The translations under genes and the position numbers were made by a program. A DNA stretch of 64,000 nucleotides, taken from assembly GCA_022749295.1 (NCBI GenBank), contig CP062007.1:2604001-2668000 (forward strand), written 5' to 3'. The notes beneath the pieces are model-generated. The model was not told where the DNA came from and ran no database searches. It saw only the letters and a program-made list of their open reading frames with translations. The DNA is from Flavobacteriaceae bacterium GSB9. Lineage in GTDB: Bacteria > Bacteroidota > Bacteroidia > Flavobacteriales > Flavobacteriaceae. Numbering within the stretch: the first letter of the stretch is position 1; each line of letters opens with the position of its first letter. Below are positions 37,771 through 48,200 of the stretch, in pieces.

Positions 37771-37859
37771 CAGGGTATTTAGTTTGATTTTTTTGTTGAT
37801 TAAGGAACTGGTGGTATTTTGGTAAGTTCCACCGGTTTCTTTTAATCCCAGTTTATATT

Positions 37860-38231
37860 ATGAAGTCAATAATTGTTTCAATATTGTTTTTTTCTCTAGC
37901 AATAAATTTATGCTTTGGGCAAGATCATAAGGTAGGTTTAAAAAATCAACCTACTAAAGAAGAGTTGAAAAAACTAATTGTTTATGGTAGCGATACCTGT
38001 CATTATTGTCTGGACACCAAAACCTATCTTAAAAATAACAATCTTGAATTTGTTTATTTTGATGTTGATTTGGATATAAGTAAACAAAACGAAATGATAT
38101 CTAAACTAAAAAAAGCAGGCATTCCGCTTGATGCAATATCACTGCCCATTGTAGATTTAGGAGGAAAGTTAGTTATGAATAATATTGCCGATTTTGAGGG
38201 CTTTTTAAAACAACTGAACATAAAAGACTAA
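37860..38231 (+). CDS. Exported glutaredoxin-like protein
   Basis: A 123-residue protein with a signal peptide (1-20, ending LCFGQ) and a glutaredoxin-type thioredoxin fold. The redox motif CHYC (GSDTCHYCLDTKTYL, about residue 45) and the cis-Pro segment ISLPIVDLGGKLV are present. It should face the periplasm or surface. It lies between the TonB receptor and the MFS transporter, only 4 bases before the latter, so it is co-expressed with the sugar genes. Why a redox protein belongs to this operon is not clear; it might help disulfide handling of the receptor. Confidence 0.8.
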   Translation: MKSIIVSILFFSLAINLCFGQDHKVGLKNQPTKEELKKLIVYGSDTCHYCLDTKTYLKNNNLEFVYFDVDLDISKQNEMISKLKKAGIPLDAISLPIVDLGGKLVMNNIADFEGFLKQLNIKD

Positions 38232-38235
38232 AACC

Positions 38236-39588
38236 ATGAAAATAAATAAACCAAAACTGACTTTCTGGCAAATCTTTAACATGAATGTAGGTTTTTTAGG
38301 CATTCAGTATAGTTTTGGTTTGCAGCAAACGGCTGTTAATCCCATTTTTTCATTTCTTGGCGCAGAGCACGATCAATTGCCTTTGCTTAATTTGGCCGGC
38401 CCAGTTACTGGATTGATTATTCAGCCTATCATTGGGGCTATTTCAGATAAAACCTGGTCTCCAAGATGGGGAAGACGAAAGCCTTTCTTTTTAATAGGCG
38501 CCTTAATTGGTAGTTTGTGTTTGTTTGCTTTTCCATTTAGTCCAGCATTATGGTTTGCCGTGGGACTCTTGTGGATACTCGATGTGGGAAACAACATGGC
38601 CATGGAGCCCTACCGAGCGTTTGTAGGCGATAAGTTGCCTAATGAACAGCTTAGTTTTGGTTATCAAATGCAGAGTTTGTTTGTAGGAGCAGGAATTGTT
38701 TTGGCCAATGCTTCAATATTTATTTTTCAGGATTGGTTTGGTGGTGTGGAAGAAGTTACAGAAAATGTAAAATCCATCCCGAAATGGCTGTATTATTCCT
38801 TTTTTATAGGGGCTGTTTTGTCTATTTCAACAATTCTTTGGTCGGTATTAAAAACGCCGGAAATTCCGCCTAATGATGAAGAATTAGAAGAAATTAAAAA
38901 GCACAAAACTTTACCGATTACCGAAAGAATAAAAACACCGTTTTTGGAAATTGTAAGTGCCATAAAAGACATGCCTAAGTTTATGTGGAAGCTCTCAGCG
39001 GTTTATTTGTTTCAGTGGTATGCCTTGTTTGTGTATTGGCAGTTTATTGCTCCAATGTTTAAGGAAAGTATGGGCTTCGATAGTTCTCAAGCATTAGCAC
39101 AAGCGGCAAAGATGAATACTACATACAATATTTCTACCATAGTTTTTGCTTTGGCTTTGGTGCCATTAGCTTTAAAATTTGGTGGCAAAAAAGTGTACGT
39201 TTTTAGTTTGTTTATAACTGGGTTTGCCATGCTTTGCATCCCTTACATAAACGATCCTTTATTGGTGATTTTACCCATGATACTATTCGGGATTGGTTGG
39301 GCAGCAATGATGGGTATCCCTTACTCTATGGTTTCTAAAATTGTACCACAAGAAAGACGGGGTGTTTATATGGGCATTTTAAATATGATGATAGTAATTC
39401 CTATGGGAATACAAACATTAACTTTTGGTCCGATAGTTAAAAATTTATTGAGTAATAGTGCTATTAATGCTATCCTTTTCGGAGGGGTGTTTTTCTTAAT
39501 AGCTGGTGTTTTGGCACTCAGACTGAAGGAGCCTAAAATGAATAAAGAGGAAGATAATGAGGGTGTTTTTAACGTTAGTGCACATTAA
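38236..39588 (+). CDS. MFS sugar transporter (GPH/SLC45-like), probable sucrose permease
   Basis: Inner-membrane symporter with twelve predicted helices over 450 residues. The loop 2-3 signature SPRWGRRKPFFLIGALIG is characteristic of the glycoside-pentoside-hexuronide / SLC45 disaccharide transporters, and VVIGMAMEPYRAFVGD-like sequence follows in helix 4. Plant and bacterial members carry sucrose or maltose with protons. Neighbouring fructokinase and sucrose phosphorylase point to sucrose. It is in one operon with the genes on both sides (4 and 14 bases). Confidence 0.88.
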   Translation: MKINKPKLTFWQIFNMNVGFLGIQYSFGLQQTAVNPIFSFLGAEHDQLPLLNLAGPVTGLIIQPIIGAISDKTWSPRWGRRKPFFLIGALIGSLCLFAFPFSPALWFAVGLLWILDVGNNMAMEPYRAFVGDKLPNEQLSFGYQMQSLFVGAGIVLANASIFIFQDWFGGVEEVTENVKSIPKWLYYSFFIGAVLSISTILWSVLKTPEIPPNDEELEEIKKHKTLPITERIKTPFLEIVSAIKDMPKFMWKLSAVYLFQWYALFVYWQFIAPMFKESMGFDSSQALAQAAKMNTTYNISTIVFALALVPLALKFGGKKVYVFSLFITGFAMLCIPYINDPLLVILPMILFGIGWAAMMGIPYSMVSKIVPQERRGVYMGILNMMIVIPMGIQTLTFGPIVKNLLSNSAINAILFGGVFFLIAGVLALRLKEPKMNKEEDNEGVFNVSAH

Positions 39589-39602
39589 TACAAGAATTAA
39601 AA

Positions 39603-40541
39603 ATGATTCAAAATAATAAAGAGATAGATATTTTATGTGTGGGTGAGGTCTTGGTCGATTTTATCGGCCATCAATCAGGAGTTTTAATTAACGAAACGCG
39701 CGATTATCATAGGTATTTGGGGGGCTCGCCAACAAACGTAGCAATGAACTCTGCTAGATTGGGTTTAAAATCGGCATTGGTGGCCACGGTAGGTAAAGAT
39801 GGTTTTAGCGAGTATGTGTTTAAAAGGCTGGAAGAAGTTGGTGTAAACACCAATTATATCAATAAGATAGAAAACAATGCCACCAGCGTTATTTTCGTGT
39901 CGAGGTCTGAAGGCACTCCAGATTTTATTCCTTATAGGGAAGCCGATTATCAGATTGATGAAAATCAAATAACAACAGAAACTTTAAAGAAAACTAAGGT
40001 TTTCCATACTACTTGTTTTGCATTGAGCCGAAAGCCAGCACGAGAAACAATTCTAAAAAAAGCAGAGGAAGCCTTCAATTTAGGTTGTACCCTTAGTATT
40101 GATCTTAATTATGCTAGAAAGCTTTGGGGTAGTCAAGATGAAGCTTTAAAGGTGATAAAGGCCTATTGTAAGTTTAACCCTTTAGTGAAAATAAGTGAAG
40201 ATGATATGCTTCGGTTTTTTAAAAGAGAGCTTCCTCACGAAGAAATATTCCATTTTTTTCATAATCAAGGCGTCGATGCCGTTTGTTTAACCTTAGGGAG
40301 CAAAGGCGTAAAATTATCGCAAAAAGGAAAAAAAGTGATAGAAAAACCAGCTGTAAAAATAGAGAAGGTTATGGATGCTACTGGTGCGGGCGATGCTTTT
40401 TGGTCTGGTTTTTTGTTTGCTTATATTAATAAAAAGTCTGTTGAGGAATGTCTAGAAGTGGCTTTGAAACTGGCAGCACTCAAACTTCAAAATGTAGGAC
40501 GGTTGCCAGACAACATCAATATTTTATCAAAACTATTATGA
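39603..40541 (+). CDS. PfkB-family fructokinase
   Basis: Cytoplasmic sugar kinase, 312 residues, ribokinase fold. N-terminal substrate motif: YLGGSPTNVAMNSARLGLKSALVATVGKDGFSEY. The C-terminal ATP/catalytic motif is DATGAGDAFWSGF, with the catalytic Asp near residue 264. Fructose is the most likely substrate because the next gene releases fructose from sucrose; the product fructose-6-phosphate enters glycolysis. The stop codon overlaps the start of the phosphorylase gene (ATGA), so the two are translationally coupled. Confidence 0.9.
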   Translation: MIQNNKEIDILCVGEVLVDFIGHQSGVLINETRDYHRYLGGSPTNVAMNSARLGLKSALVATVGKDGFSEYVFKRLEEVGVNTNYINKIENNATSVIFVSRSEGTPDFIPYREADYQIDENQITTETLKKTKVFHTTCFALSRKPARETILKKAEEAFNLGCTLSIDLNYARKLWGSQDEALKVIKAYCKFNPLVKISEDDMLRFFKRELPHEEIFHFFHNQGVDAVCLTLGSKGVKLSQKGKKVIEKPAVKIEKVMDATGAGDAFWSGFLFAYINKKSVEECLEVALKLAALKLQNVGRLPDNINILSKLL

Positions 40542-42121
40542 AAGAGGAACAAACTATAATGTCAAGTGGGGTAATGCTTAATGCTTACCCCGACAGTATC
40601 GGTGAAAACCTAAGCGATTTAGTTGCTATGCTAAAAAAGCCTGAGTTTAAGGATGTATTTTCGCTTTTTTACATTTTGCCTACTTTTTTCAACAGTGATT
40701 TAGATCGAGGTTTTTCAATTATAGATTACAATTTGAATAAAACATTGGTTTCAGAAGACAATTTACGGGCTTTGGAGAAACTTAATATTAAATTGAAATT
40801 CGACATTGTTCTCAATCATTTGTCGGTAGCTTCGCCTCAGTTTAAAGATTTGTTGAAGAACGGTGAACAATCAAAATACAAAGATTTCTTCATCAATTGG
40901 AATACCTTTTGGGAAGGTAATGGTGAAAAAAATGAAGATGGAGTGGTGGTGCCCAAAAAAGAATTTTTGGATAAATTATTTATGCGAAAAGCAGGATTGC
41001 CCATTTTAAAAGTCCCTTTCCCTGATGGTACAGAAAAGCCATATTGGAATACGTTTTACCAAAAAGTAACGGTAGATAAAACCACTAAAGAAAAAACGTT
41101 TTTGGGGCAAATGGATGTTAATGCCAAATCCGATTTGGTTTGGCAGTTTTACGAAGAAACTCTGACTAAATTAAAACAGTATGGTTGCGAAATTTTGCGA
41201 TTGGATGCTTTTGCCTATCTGCATAAAGAAGTTGGAGAAACCAATTTTTTCAATAAACCGGGCACTTGGCAGTATTTAGAACGCATAAAACAAATTGCCG
41301 ATAAACACAATTTGGTTCTTCTGCCAGAAATACATGCCGAATATGGAGTAAAGCTACACGAAGAAGTTGCTGCTGAGGGTTACCCCATTTATGATTTCTT
41401 TCTTCCAGGTTTAATGATTCATACTTTAGAGACAGGCAATAACAAAGCCTTGTTTAAGTGGATAAATGAGATAGACACCAAAGGCTACAAAACAGTAAAT
41501 ATGTTGGGGTGCCATGATGGTATCCCAGTATTAGACTTAAAAGGGAAAACGGTAGGTGGCAATTACCACAAGGGTTTGTTGAATGATGATGAAATAGAAG
41601 CCATTATGAATAAGGTAATGGAACGTGGCGGCCGGGTTAAAAATCTTTATGGGCCCTCAGGAAAAAAAATATCGTACTACCAAGTCAATGCTACCTTTTT
41701 CAGTGCCTTGGGTGAAGACATTAAGAAAATGTTGCTCGCTAGAGCAATTCAGATGTTTATGCCAGGTATTCCCCAAGTATGGTATCTAGATGTTTTTGCT
41801 GGAAAAAATGATTATGAAGCAGCCGATAATGCTGGTAGCGGTGGTCATAAAGAAATTAATAGAACCACCTTAACTTTTCAAGATGTTGAAAGAAGTTTAA
41901 AAAAGGATGTTGTGCGCCACCAATTGGAAATTATTAGGTTAAGAAATACCTCTAAAGCATTTATGGGTAATATGAGTTTTAAAGATACTTCGGAAAACGA
42001 AATCGATATCACTTGGGAAAACAAAGGTGATCGAGCTCAATTAAAAGCAAATCTAAAATCATTCAGTTTTCAAATTAACTATACAGATTCAGGTGTGGAA
42101 AACCAGATTTTACACCATTAG
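40538..42121 (+). CDS. GH13 sucrose phosphorylase
   Basis: Cleaves sucrose with phosphate to glucose-1-phosphate and fructose, saving one ATP. I choose ATG 40538, which gives 528 residues and an ATGA overlap with the kinase stop, rather than a long in-frame extension inside the kinase gene. Catalytic residues are readable: nucleophile Asp223 (RLDAFAY), acid/base Glu264 (LPEIHAEYG) and the transition-state Asp327 (GCHDGIPV). N-terminal LNAYPDSIGENLSDL is typical of the GH13_18 subfamily. Close relatives act on sucrose-6F-phosphate or glucosylglycerate; the adjacent fructokinase favours sucrose. Confidence 0.87.
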   Translation: MKEEQTIMSSGVMLNAYPDSIGENLSDLVAMLKKPEFKDVFSLFYILPTFFNSDLDRGFSIIDYNLNKTLVSEDNLRALEKLNIKLKFDIVLNHLSVASPQFKDLLKNGEQSKYKDFFINWNTFWEGNGEKNEDGVVVPKKEFLDKLFMRKAGLPILKVPFPDGTEKPYWNTFYQKVTVDKTTKEKTFLGQMDVNAKSDLVWQFYEETLTKLKQYGCEILRLDAFAYLHKEVGETNFFNKPGTWQYLERIKQIADKHNLVLLPEIHAEYGVKLHEEVAAEGYPIYDFFLPGLMIHTLETGNNKALFKWINEIDTKGYKTVNMLGCHDGIPVLDLKGKTVGGNYHKGLLNDDEIEAIMNKVMERGGRVKNLYGPSGKKISYYQVNATFFSALGEDIKKMLLARAIQMFMPGIPQVWYLDVFAGKNDYEAADNAGSGGHKEINRTTLTFQDVERSLKKDVVRHQLEIIRLRNTSKAFMGNMSFKDTSENEIDITWENKGDRAQLKANLKSFSFQINYTDSGVENQILHH

Positions 42122-42279
42122 GTTTTTTGGTTCATGAAAAGTGCTTCGGGCAATTAAAAAAATGGAGTGCCATGCACATAAAGGTTAACTGGTTCACTTA
42201 TTCTGGTCGATATAGCGAATGGGTTAAAAATATGTGCTCAAAAAACTAAAAGTTTAAGCTCTTCATTCAACAGGTTTAT

Positions 42280-42287
42280 TATCTTTG
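42280..42287 (+). promoter_or_regulatory. maeB: -7 box of maeB
   Basis: TATCTTTG lies 26 bases before the maeB start codon and fits TAnnTTTG. The rest of the 192-base gap after the phosphorylase gene has no clear hairpin; it holds a short vestige-like ORF (42172-42249). Confidence 0.6.
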
Positions 42288-42313
42288 TTGGTTTAGTTAA
42301 TTAACCTTAAATT

Positions 42314-44614
42314 ATGAGCGAAGAAAGCAAACGTAGGGAAGCCCTTATATACCACGCCAAGCCCGTTCCGGGGAAAATCAAAGTAGTTCCAACAAAAAAA
42401 TATGCTACCCAAAGAGATTTGTCGTTAGCCTATTCACCAGGTGTTGCACAACCTTGTTTAGAAATTGAAAAGGATAAAAATAATGCCTATAAATATACGG
42501 CCAAAGGTAATTTGGTTGCTGTAATATCAAATGGAACAGCAGTTTTAGGTTTGGGGAATATAGGTCCGGAAGCCTCAAAGCCCGTTATGGAAGGTAAAGG
42601 GTTACTTTTTAAAATCTTTGCCGATATTGATGTTTTTGATATAGAGGTTGATACCGAAAATGTAGATGAATTTATAGAGACGGTAAAAAACATTGCGCCA
42701 ACCTTTGGAGGCATAAACTTAGAAGATATTAAAGCGCCAGGTGCTTTTGAAATCGAGCGTCGACTTAAAGAAGAACTCGATATTCCGGTGATGCACGACG
42801 ATCAACATGGTACGGCCATCATTTCTGCGGCCGCATTGCTTAATGCATTGGAATTAACGAATAAAAAAATTGAAAAGGTTAAAATCGTAATCAGTGGTGC
42901 TGGAGCGGCAGCGATCTCCTGTTCACGGTTATACCAAGCCTTTGGTGCCAAGCGTGAAAATATGGTAATGCTCGACAGTAAAGGCGTTATTCGTGATGAT
43001 CGTGAAAGCCTTTCAGATGAAAAGGCCGAATTTGCTACCCATAGAAAAATAGATACCCTTGAGGAGGCTATGGTCGATTCCGATGTTTTTATAGGATTGT
43101 CAATGGCCGATGTATTGTCTCCAGAGATGCTAAAATCTATGGCGAACGACCCTATCGTTTTCGCTATGGCAAACCCAAATCCGGAGATAAAATACGATTT
43201 GGCTACGGCAACACGTAAAGATGTTATTATGGCAACGGGCCGTAGTGACCATCCTAATCAAGTAAACAATGTATTAGGGTTTCCGTTTATCTTCAGGGGC
43301 GCATTAGATGTGCGTGCTACAAAAATTAATGAAGAAATGAAAATGGCTGCGGTCGAGGCTTTAGCAAATTTAGCTAAAGAACCCGTGCCAGAGCAGGTAA
43401 ACATTGCTTATGGTGAAACCCGCTTGGCTTTTGGTAAAGATTATATTATTCCTAAACCTTTCGACCCACGTTTAATTGCCGAAGTACCGCCAGCCGTTGC
43501 AAAAGCTGCTATGGATAGTGGCGTGGCCAAATCGCCAATTACAGATTGGGAAGATTATAAAGAAACTTTAAGAGAGCGCTTAGGTTCAGACAATAAATTA
43601 GTGAGGCTATTGTTGAATCGTGCAAAGCTAAACCCTAAACGTGTGGTTTTTGCTGAGGCCGATCAACTCTCTGTAATCAAAGCGGCTCAAATAGTTTATG
43701 AAGAAGGTGCAGCTATTCCAATTCTATTGGGTAGAATAGAGACCATTAAAAGCTTAATGAAGGAAATTGAATTTGAAGCAGACGATGTTGAAATTATCGA
43801 CCCAAAAACTGATGAAGAAAACGACCGAAAAAATAAATATGCCAAAGTATATTGGGAACAACGCAAGAGGCGTGGTGTAACCTACTATTCGGCGCAAAGG
43901 TTGATGCGTGAACGTAATTATTTTGCAGCCATGATGGTTAATGAGGGTGATGCCGATGCACTAATTTCAGGCTATTCCAGAAATTATCCTAGTGTTGTAA
44001 AACCTATGCTCGAGTTAATCGGGATGGCCGATGGCGTTAACCGTGTGGCAACAACCAACGTAATGATGACCAAACGAGGTCCGCTGTTTTTAAGCGACAC
44101 TTCTATCAATATCGATCCAGATGCTAAGGTGTTGACCAAGATTGCCCAAATGACCTCACAGGTGGTTAAAATGTTTGGAATGACGCCAGTAATGGCCATG
44201 ATTTCATATTCAAACTTTGGGTCTTCAATTAACGAAAAGGCTTCAAAAGTACGTGATGCTGTGGCCAACCTTCACCGTTATTATCCTGATATGATTGTTG
44301 ATGGAGAGTTGCAAACCGATTTTGCTCTGAATGACGAGATGCTAAAAGAGCGTTTCCCATTTTCTAAATTAGTTGGTAAAAAAGTAAACACACTTATTTT
44401 TCCAAATCTTGATTCGGCAAATATCACCTACAAGCTGTTAAAAACACTAAATGAAGCCGAATCGATTGGTCCAATCATGATGGGCATGCGAAAACCCGTG
44501 CATATTCTCCAGTTGGGAGCCAGTGTTGATGAAATTGTAAACATGACGGCCATTGCGGTTATTGATGCCCAACACAAAGAGCAACTGGAAAAGGAAAAGG
44601 CAAATGCGGAGTAA
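42314..44614 (+). CDS. maeB: NADP-dependent malic enzyme with phosphotransacetylase-like domain
   Basis: Converts malate to pyruvate and CO2, producing NADPH. The 766 residues are the long MaeB form. The malic enzyme domain covers 1-430: ATQRDLSLAYSPGVAQPCLEI, catalytic region with MHDDQHGTAIISAAALLNALE and NAD(P)-binding ISGAGAAAISCSRLY. The phosphate-acetyltransferase-like domain (about 430-766, PKRVVFAEADQLSVIKAAQI) is regulatory in characterised MaeB proteins, sensing acetyl-CoA. It has its own promoter and precedes ruvA. Confidence 0.95.
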   Translation: MSEESKRREALIYHAKPVPGKIKVVPTKKYATQRDLSLAYSPGVAQPCLEIEKDKNNAYKYTAKGNLVAVISNGTAVLGLGNIGPEASKPVMEGKGLLFKIFADIDVFDIEVDTENVDEFIETVKNIAPTFGGINLEDIKAPGAFEIERRLKEELDIPVMHDDQHGTAIISAAALLNALELTNKKIEKVKIVISGAGAAAISCSRLYQAFGAKRENMVMLDSKGVIRDDRESLSDEKAEFATHRKIDTLEEAMVDSDVFIGLSMADVLSPEMLKSMANDPIVFAMANPNPEIKYDLATATRKDVIMATGRSDHPNQVNNVLGFPFIFRGALDVRATKINEEMKMAAVEALANLAKEPVPEQVNIAYGETRLAFGKDYIIPKPFDPRLIAEVPPAVAKAAMDSGVAKSPITDWEDYKETLRERLGSDNKLVRLLLNRAKLNPKRVVFAEADQLSVIKAAQIVYEEGAAIPILLGRIETIKSLMKEIEFEADDVEIIDPKTDEENDRKNKYAKVYWEQRKRRGVTYYSAQRLMRERNYFAAMMVNEGDADALISGYSRNYPSVVKPMLELIGMADGVNRVATTNVMMTKRGPLFLSDTSINIDPDAKVLTKIAQMTSQVVKMFGMTPVMAMISYSNFGSSINEKASKVRDAVANLHRYYPDMIVDGELQTDFALNDEMLKERFPFSKLVGKKVNTLIFPNLDSANITYKLLKTLNEAESIGPIMMGMRKPVHILQLGASVDEIVNMTAIAVIDAQHKEQLEKEKANAE

Positions 44615-44665
44615 TTCGATTGAAAATAAATTTATTACATTTGGTCGGTTAACGAAATGCTGTAG

Positions 44666-45247
44666 ATGATAACACATATTCAAGGGAAACTTACTGAAAA
44701 AAATCCAACGCATGTGGTTATTGATTGTAATGGAGTGGGATATATGCTTCATGTGTCGTTGCACACGTTTTCACAAATTCCAGATGCCGAAAATCTAAAA
44801 CTTTTTACACACCTTCAAGTTAAGGAAGACTCGCATACGCTTTATGGGTTTTCATCACTTGCCGAACGCGAAATCTTCAGGTTATTAATATCTGTTAGTG
44901 GCATTGGCGCCAGTACAGCACGTACCATGCTATCGTCTTTAACACCAAAACAGGTTAGGGAAGGTATAGCAAACGAAGATGTGGTACTTATACAGTCCAT
45001 TAAGGGTATTGGGGCAAAAACGGCACAGCGTGTTATTATTGACTTAAAGGATAAAATTTTAAAGATTTACGATATAGATGAAGTTTCCGTTTCAAAAGAC
45101 AATACCAACAAAGATGAAGCGTTATCTGCTTTAGAAGTGCTTGGTTTTGCTAAAAAACAAGCCGAACGTGCAGTGGATAAAATTGTGGCTGCCCAGCCCG
45201 ATGCCAACGTTGAAACTATTATAAAACAAGCTTTAAAAAATTTGTAA
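44666..45247 (+). CDS. ruvA: Holliday junction DNA helicase subunit RuvA
   Basis: Tetrameric protein that grips Holliday junctions and loads RuvB. It has 193 residues, standard length: N-terminal OB fold (1-63, MITHIQGKLTEKNPTHVVIDCNGVGYMLHV), two helix-hairpin-helix motifs (about 70-140, VSGIGASTARTML and IKGIGAKTAQRVIIDL) and the flexible C-terminal RuvB-binding domain (about 150-193, EALSALEVLGFAKKQAERAV). sprA starts 6 bases downstream; this maeB-ruvA-sprA neighbourhood is common in Flavobacteriaceae. Confidence 0.96.
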   Translation: MITHIQGKLTEKNPTHVVIDCNGVGYMLHVSLHTFSQIPDAENLKLFTHLQVKEDSHTLYGFSSLAEREIFRLLISVSGIGASTARTMLSSLTPKQVREGIANEDVVLIQSIKGIGAKTAQRVIIDLKDKILKIYDIDEVSVSKDNTNKDEALSALEVLGFAKKQAERAVDKIVAAQPDANVETIIKQALKNL

Positions 45248-45252
45248 TCATT

Positions 45253-48200
45253 TTGAACAGAACTAACCTGAAACCTTATAAACACTATACTTTATTTGCT
45301 TGTGTTTTATGTTTTTCCATCTGGTCTTGGGGGCAAGAGCCAGTGCAAGATTCTGTGCAAACGGGATATAATGTTGGAACATTAAAAGTACCAGACCCCA
45401 ACAGTATAGAGTCTAAATACACATACGATCCTGTAACCGACAGGTATATCTATACCGAAAAAGTAGGCGAATTCAATATCAATTACCCTATAATTTTAAC
45501 CCCCGATGAGTATTATGCCTTAGTGGCGCGAGAAAGTTTAAAAGGCTATTACAAAGAAAAAATTGATGCTTTTGATGGAAAAAAAGAAGGTTCAGAAGAA
45601 GAACGCAAAAATTTACTGCCCGAGTTTTATGTGAAATCTGATTTTTTTGAAACTATTTTTGGAAGCAATGTAATTGAAGTAGTGCCTCAAGGTTCGGTGG
45701 AGATGGACTTAGGTATTCTGTTTTCTAAACAGGATAATCCGTCGTTTTCCCCACGAAACAGAAACAACTTTACTTTCGATTTCGACCAACGTATTAGTTT
45801 AAGCTTAATGGGTAAAGTGGGTACGCGCCTTCAGGTAACTGCCAATTACGATACGCAATCCACCTTCGATTTTCAAAATTTAATCAAGTTGGAATATACG
45901 CCAACGGAAGATGATATCATCCAAAAAATAGAAGTTGGTAACGTAAGCATGCCACTAAACAGTTCGCTAATTACCGGAGCGCAAAGTTTATTTGGTGTAA
46001 AAGCGCAACTTCAATTTGGTAAAACGACCGTTACGGGTGTGTTTTCTGAACAAAAATCGCAAGGAAATACAGTAGTGGCTCAGGGCGGCGGAACCCTTGA
46101 AGAATTTGAGTTGTTCGCAAGAGATTATGATGAAAACCGGCACTTCTTCTTAGCGCAGTATTTTAGAGATACTTACGACGCTTCATTGGCGAACTACCCG
46201 TTTATAAACAACAGAGGGTTGCAAATTACCCGAATTGAAGTTTGGGTAACCAACCGAAGTAACCGCACAGAAAATGTAAGGAATATTGTAGCGCTTCAAG
46301 ATTTAGGAGAGATAGGTTACAATCAGGCAGACCCAGAAAACGACGATATATTGCTCGACCCAATTCCAAGCGGTTTTATAAACAGCGCAGGGCCGTTTCC
46401 AGATAATGGTAATAACGACCTTAATCCTAAGGCCATTGGTTCGGGGTCTATTTTAACAGAACAAATACGAGATATCTCAACGGCAGGGCAAGGTTTTGGA
46501 AGCCTCAACTCACAGGTTAATGAAGGGTCTGATTATGCAAAACTTGAGAATGCCAGAAAACTAAACCAAGGTCAAGAGTATACTGTAAACACAGAGTTAG
46601 GTTATATTTCATTAAACCAACGCTTAAATAACGACGAGGTGCTGGCAGTAGCTTTCCAATATACCGTTGGCGGTAAGGTGTATCAAGTAGGAGAATTTGC
46701 CAATGATGGTGTTGATGCTACCGATGTCGAAACCAACGAGCAAGGACAGGTTACCTCTGTGGTAAATACCAGTTTGGTCTTAAAAATGCTGAAAAGTAGC
46801 ATTACAAATGTAGGCCAACCTATTTGGGATTTGATGATGAAAAACATCTACGACACAGGGGCCTATAATTTAAGTCAGGAAGACTTTACACTTAATATTT
46901 TTTATAATGAAGCGTCGCCATTGAACTTTGTGAGCCCTATTCCTGAAGCAGGAGAAACACCAGAACAAGCTGATTTTGAATTAGATATCAATGGGAATCT
47001 CGTTGACGAGAATACAAAAGAAGACGATAAAATTCAAAACTCGCCACTTTTAAGAGTGTTCAATTTGGATAAATTGAATTTTAATAACGACCCACAAACC
47101 CGTGGCGATGGTTTCTTCGATTTTGTTCCGGGCATTACCGTGATTCCGCAAAACGGAAAAATTGTGTTTACCAGTGCTGAACCCTTTGGGAAATATCTTC
47201 ACAATATTTTAGGTGACGGAAATTATGATGATGAAAGCTCCTACAACTTAGACCAACAGAAATACGTTTTTAGAACACTGTATAACAGTACCAAAACGGC
47301 TGCTTTAGAAGAAGCGGAAAAGAATAAATTTAAAATAAAAGGACGTTACAAATCAACGGGTGGTGATGGTATTCCTATTGGGTCGTTTAATGTGCCGCGA
47401 GGTTCGGTACGTGTTACGGCTGGTGGACGTGTGTTGGTTGAAGGTGTAGATTATACGGTAAATTATCAATTAGGCCGCGTACAGATTTTAGACGAAGCCC
47501 TAAAAGCATCAAACACACCAATTAAGGTTTCAACAGAGAATAATGCGGTTTTCGGTCAGCAAACACGCCGTTTTACTGGTTTTAATGTAGAGCATAAGTT
47601 CAACGAAAACTTTGTATTGGGCGGAACCTTGTTAAACCTTAACGAACGCCCCATTACGCAAAAGGCAAATTACGGTTCAGAGTCCATTAATAATACCATT
47701 TTTGGCTTTAACGGAAACTACGCTACCAAAGTGCCTTTTTTAACACGTTTGGCTAATAAATTACCAAATATAGATACCGATGTAGAATCGAACGTATCAC
47801 TTCGTGGCGAATTTGCCTATTTAGCTCCCGGAGCGCCAAAAGGTACCGATTTAAATGGCGAGGCCACCTCATATATTGATGATTTTGAAGGCTCGCAAAA
47901 CGGTATCGATTTAACCTCGCAGCAATCGTGGTTTTTATCGAGTAGGCCTATCGACCTTAATGGCGACGGGAATCCCGACCCAGAGGATACCGAAATTATT
48001 GATAATGGATTTAACCGAGCCATGTTAAACTGGTATGTTATCGATCCTATTTTTTACACCAGCAGGCGTCCGGATGGCGTCACAGATGATGACCTTTCAG
48101 ATTTGTATACCAGTCGCGTATTCATTAACGAATTGTTTCCCGATAGAGATATTGTTCAAGGACAGAATTCGGTACTTTATACCTTAGATTTAGCCTATTA

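Noticed and set aside
40448-40537. Longer N-terminus for the sucrose phosphorylase
   Set aside because: The extension lies inside the fructokinase gene; the ATGA overlap at 40538 is the typical coupled start and matches the family's N-terminus.
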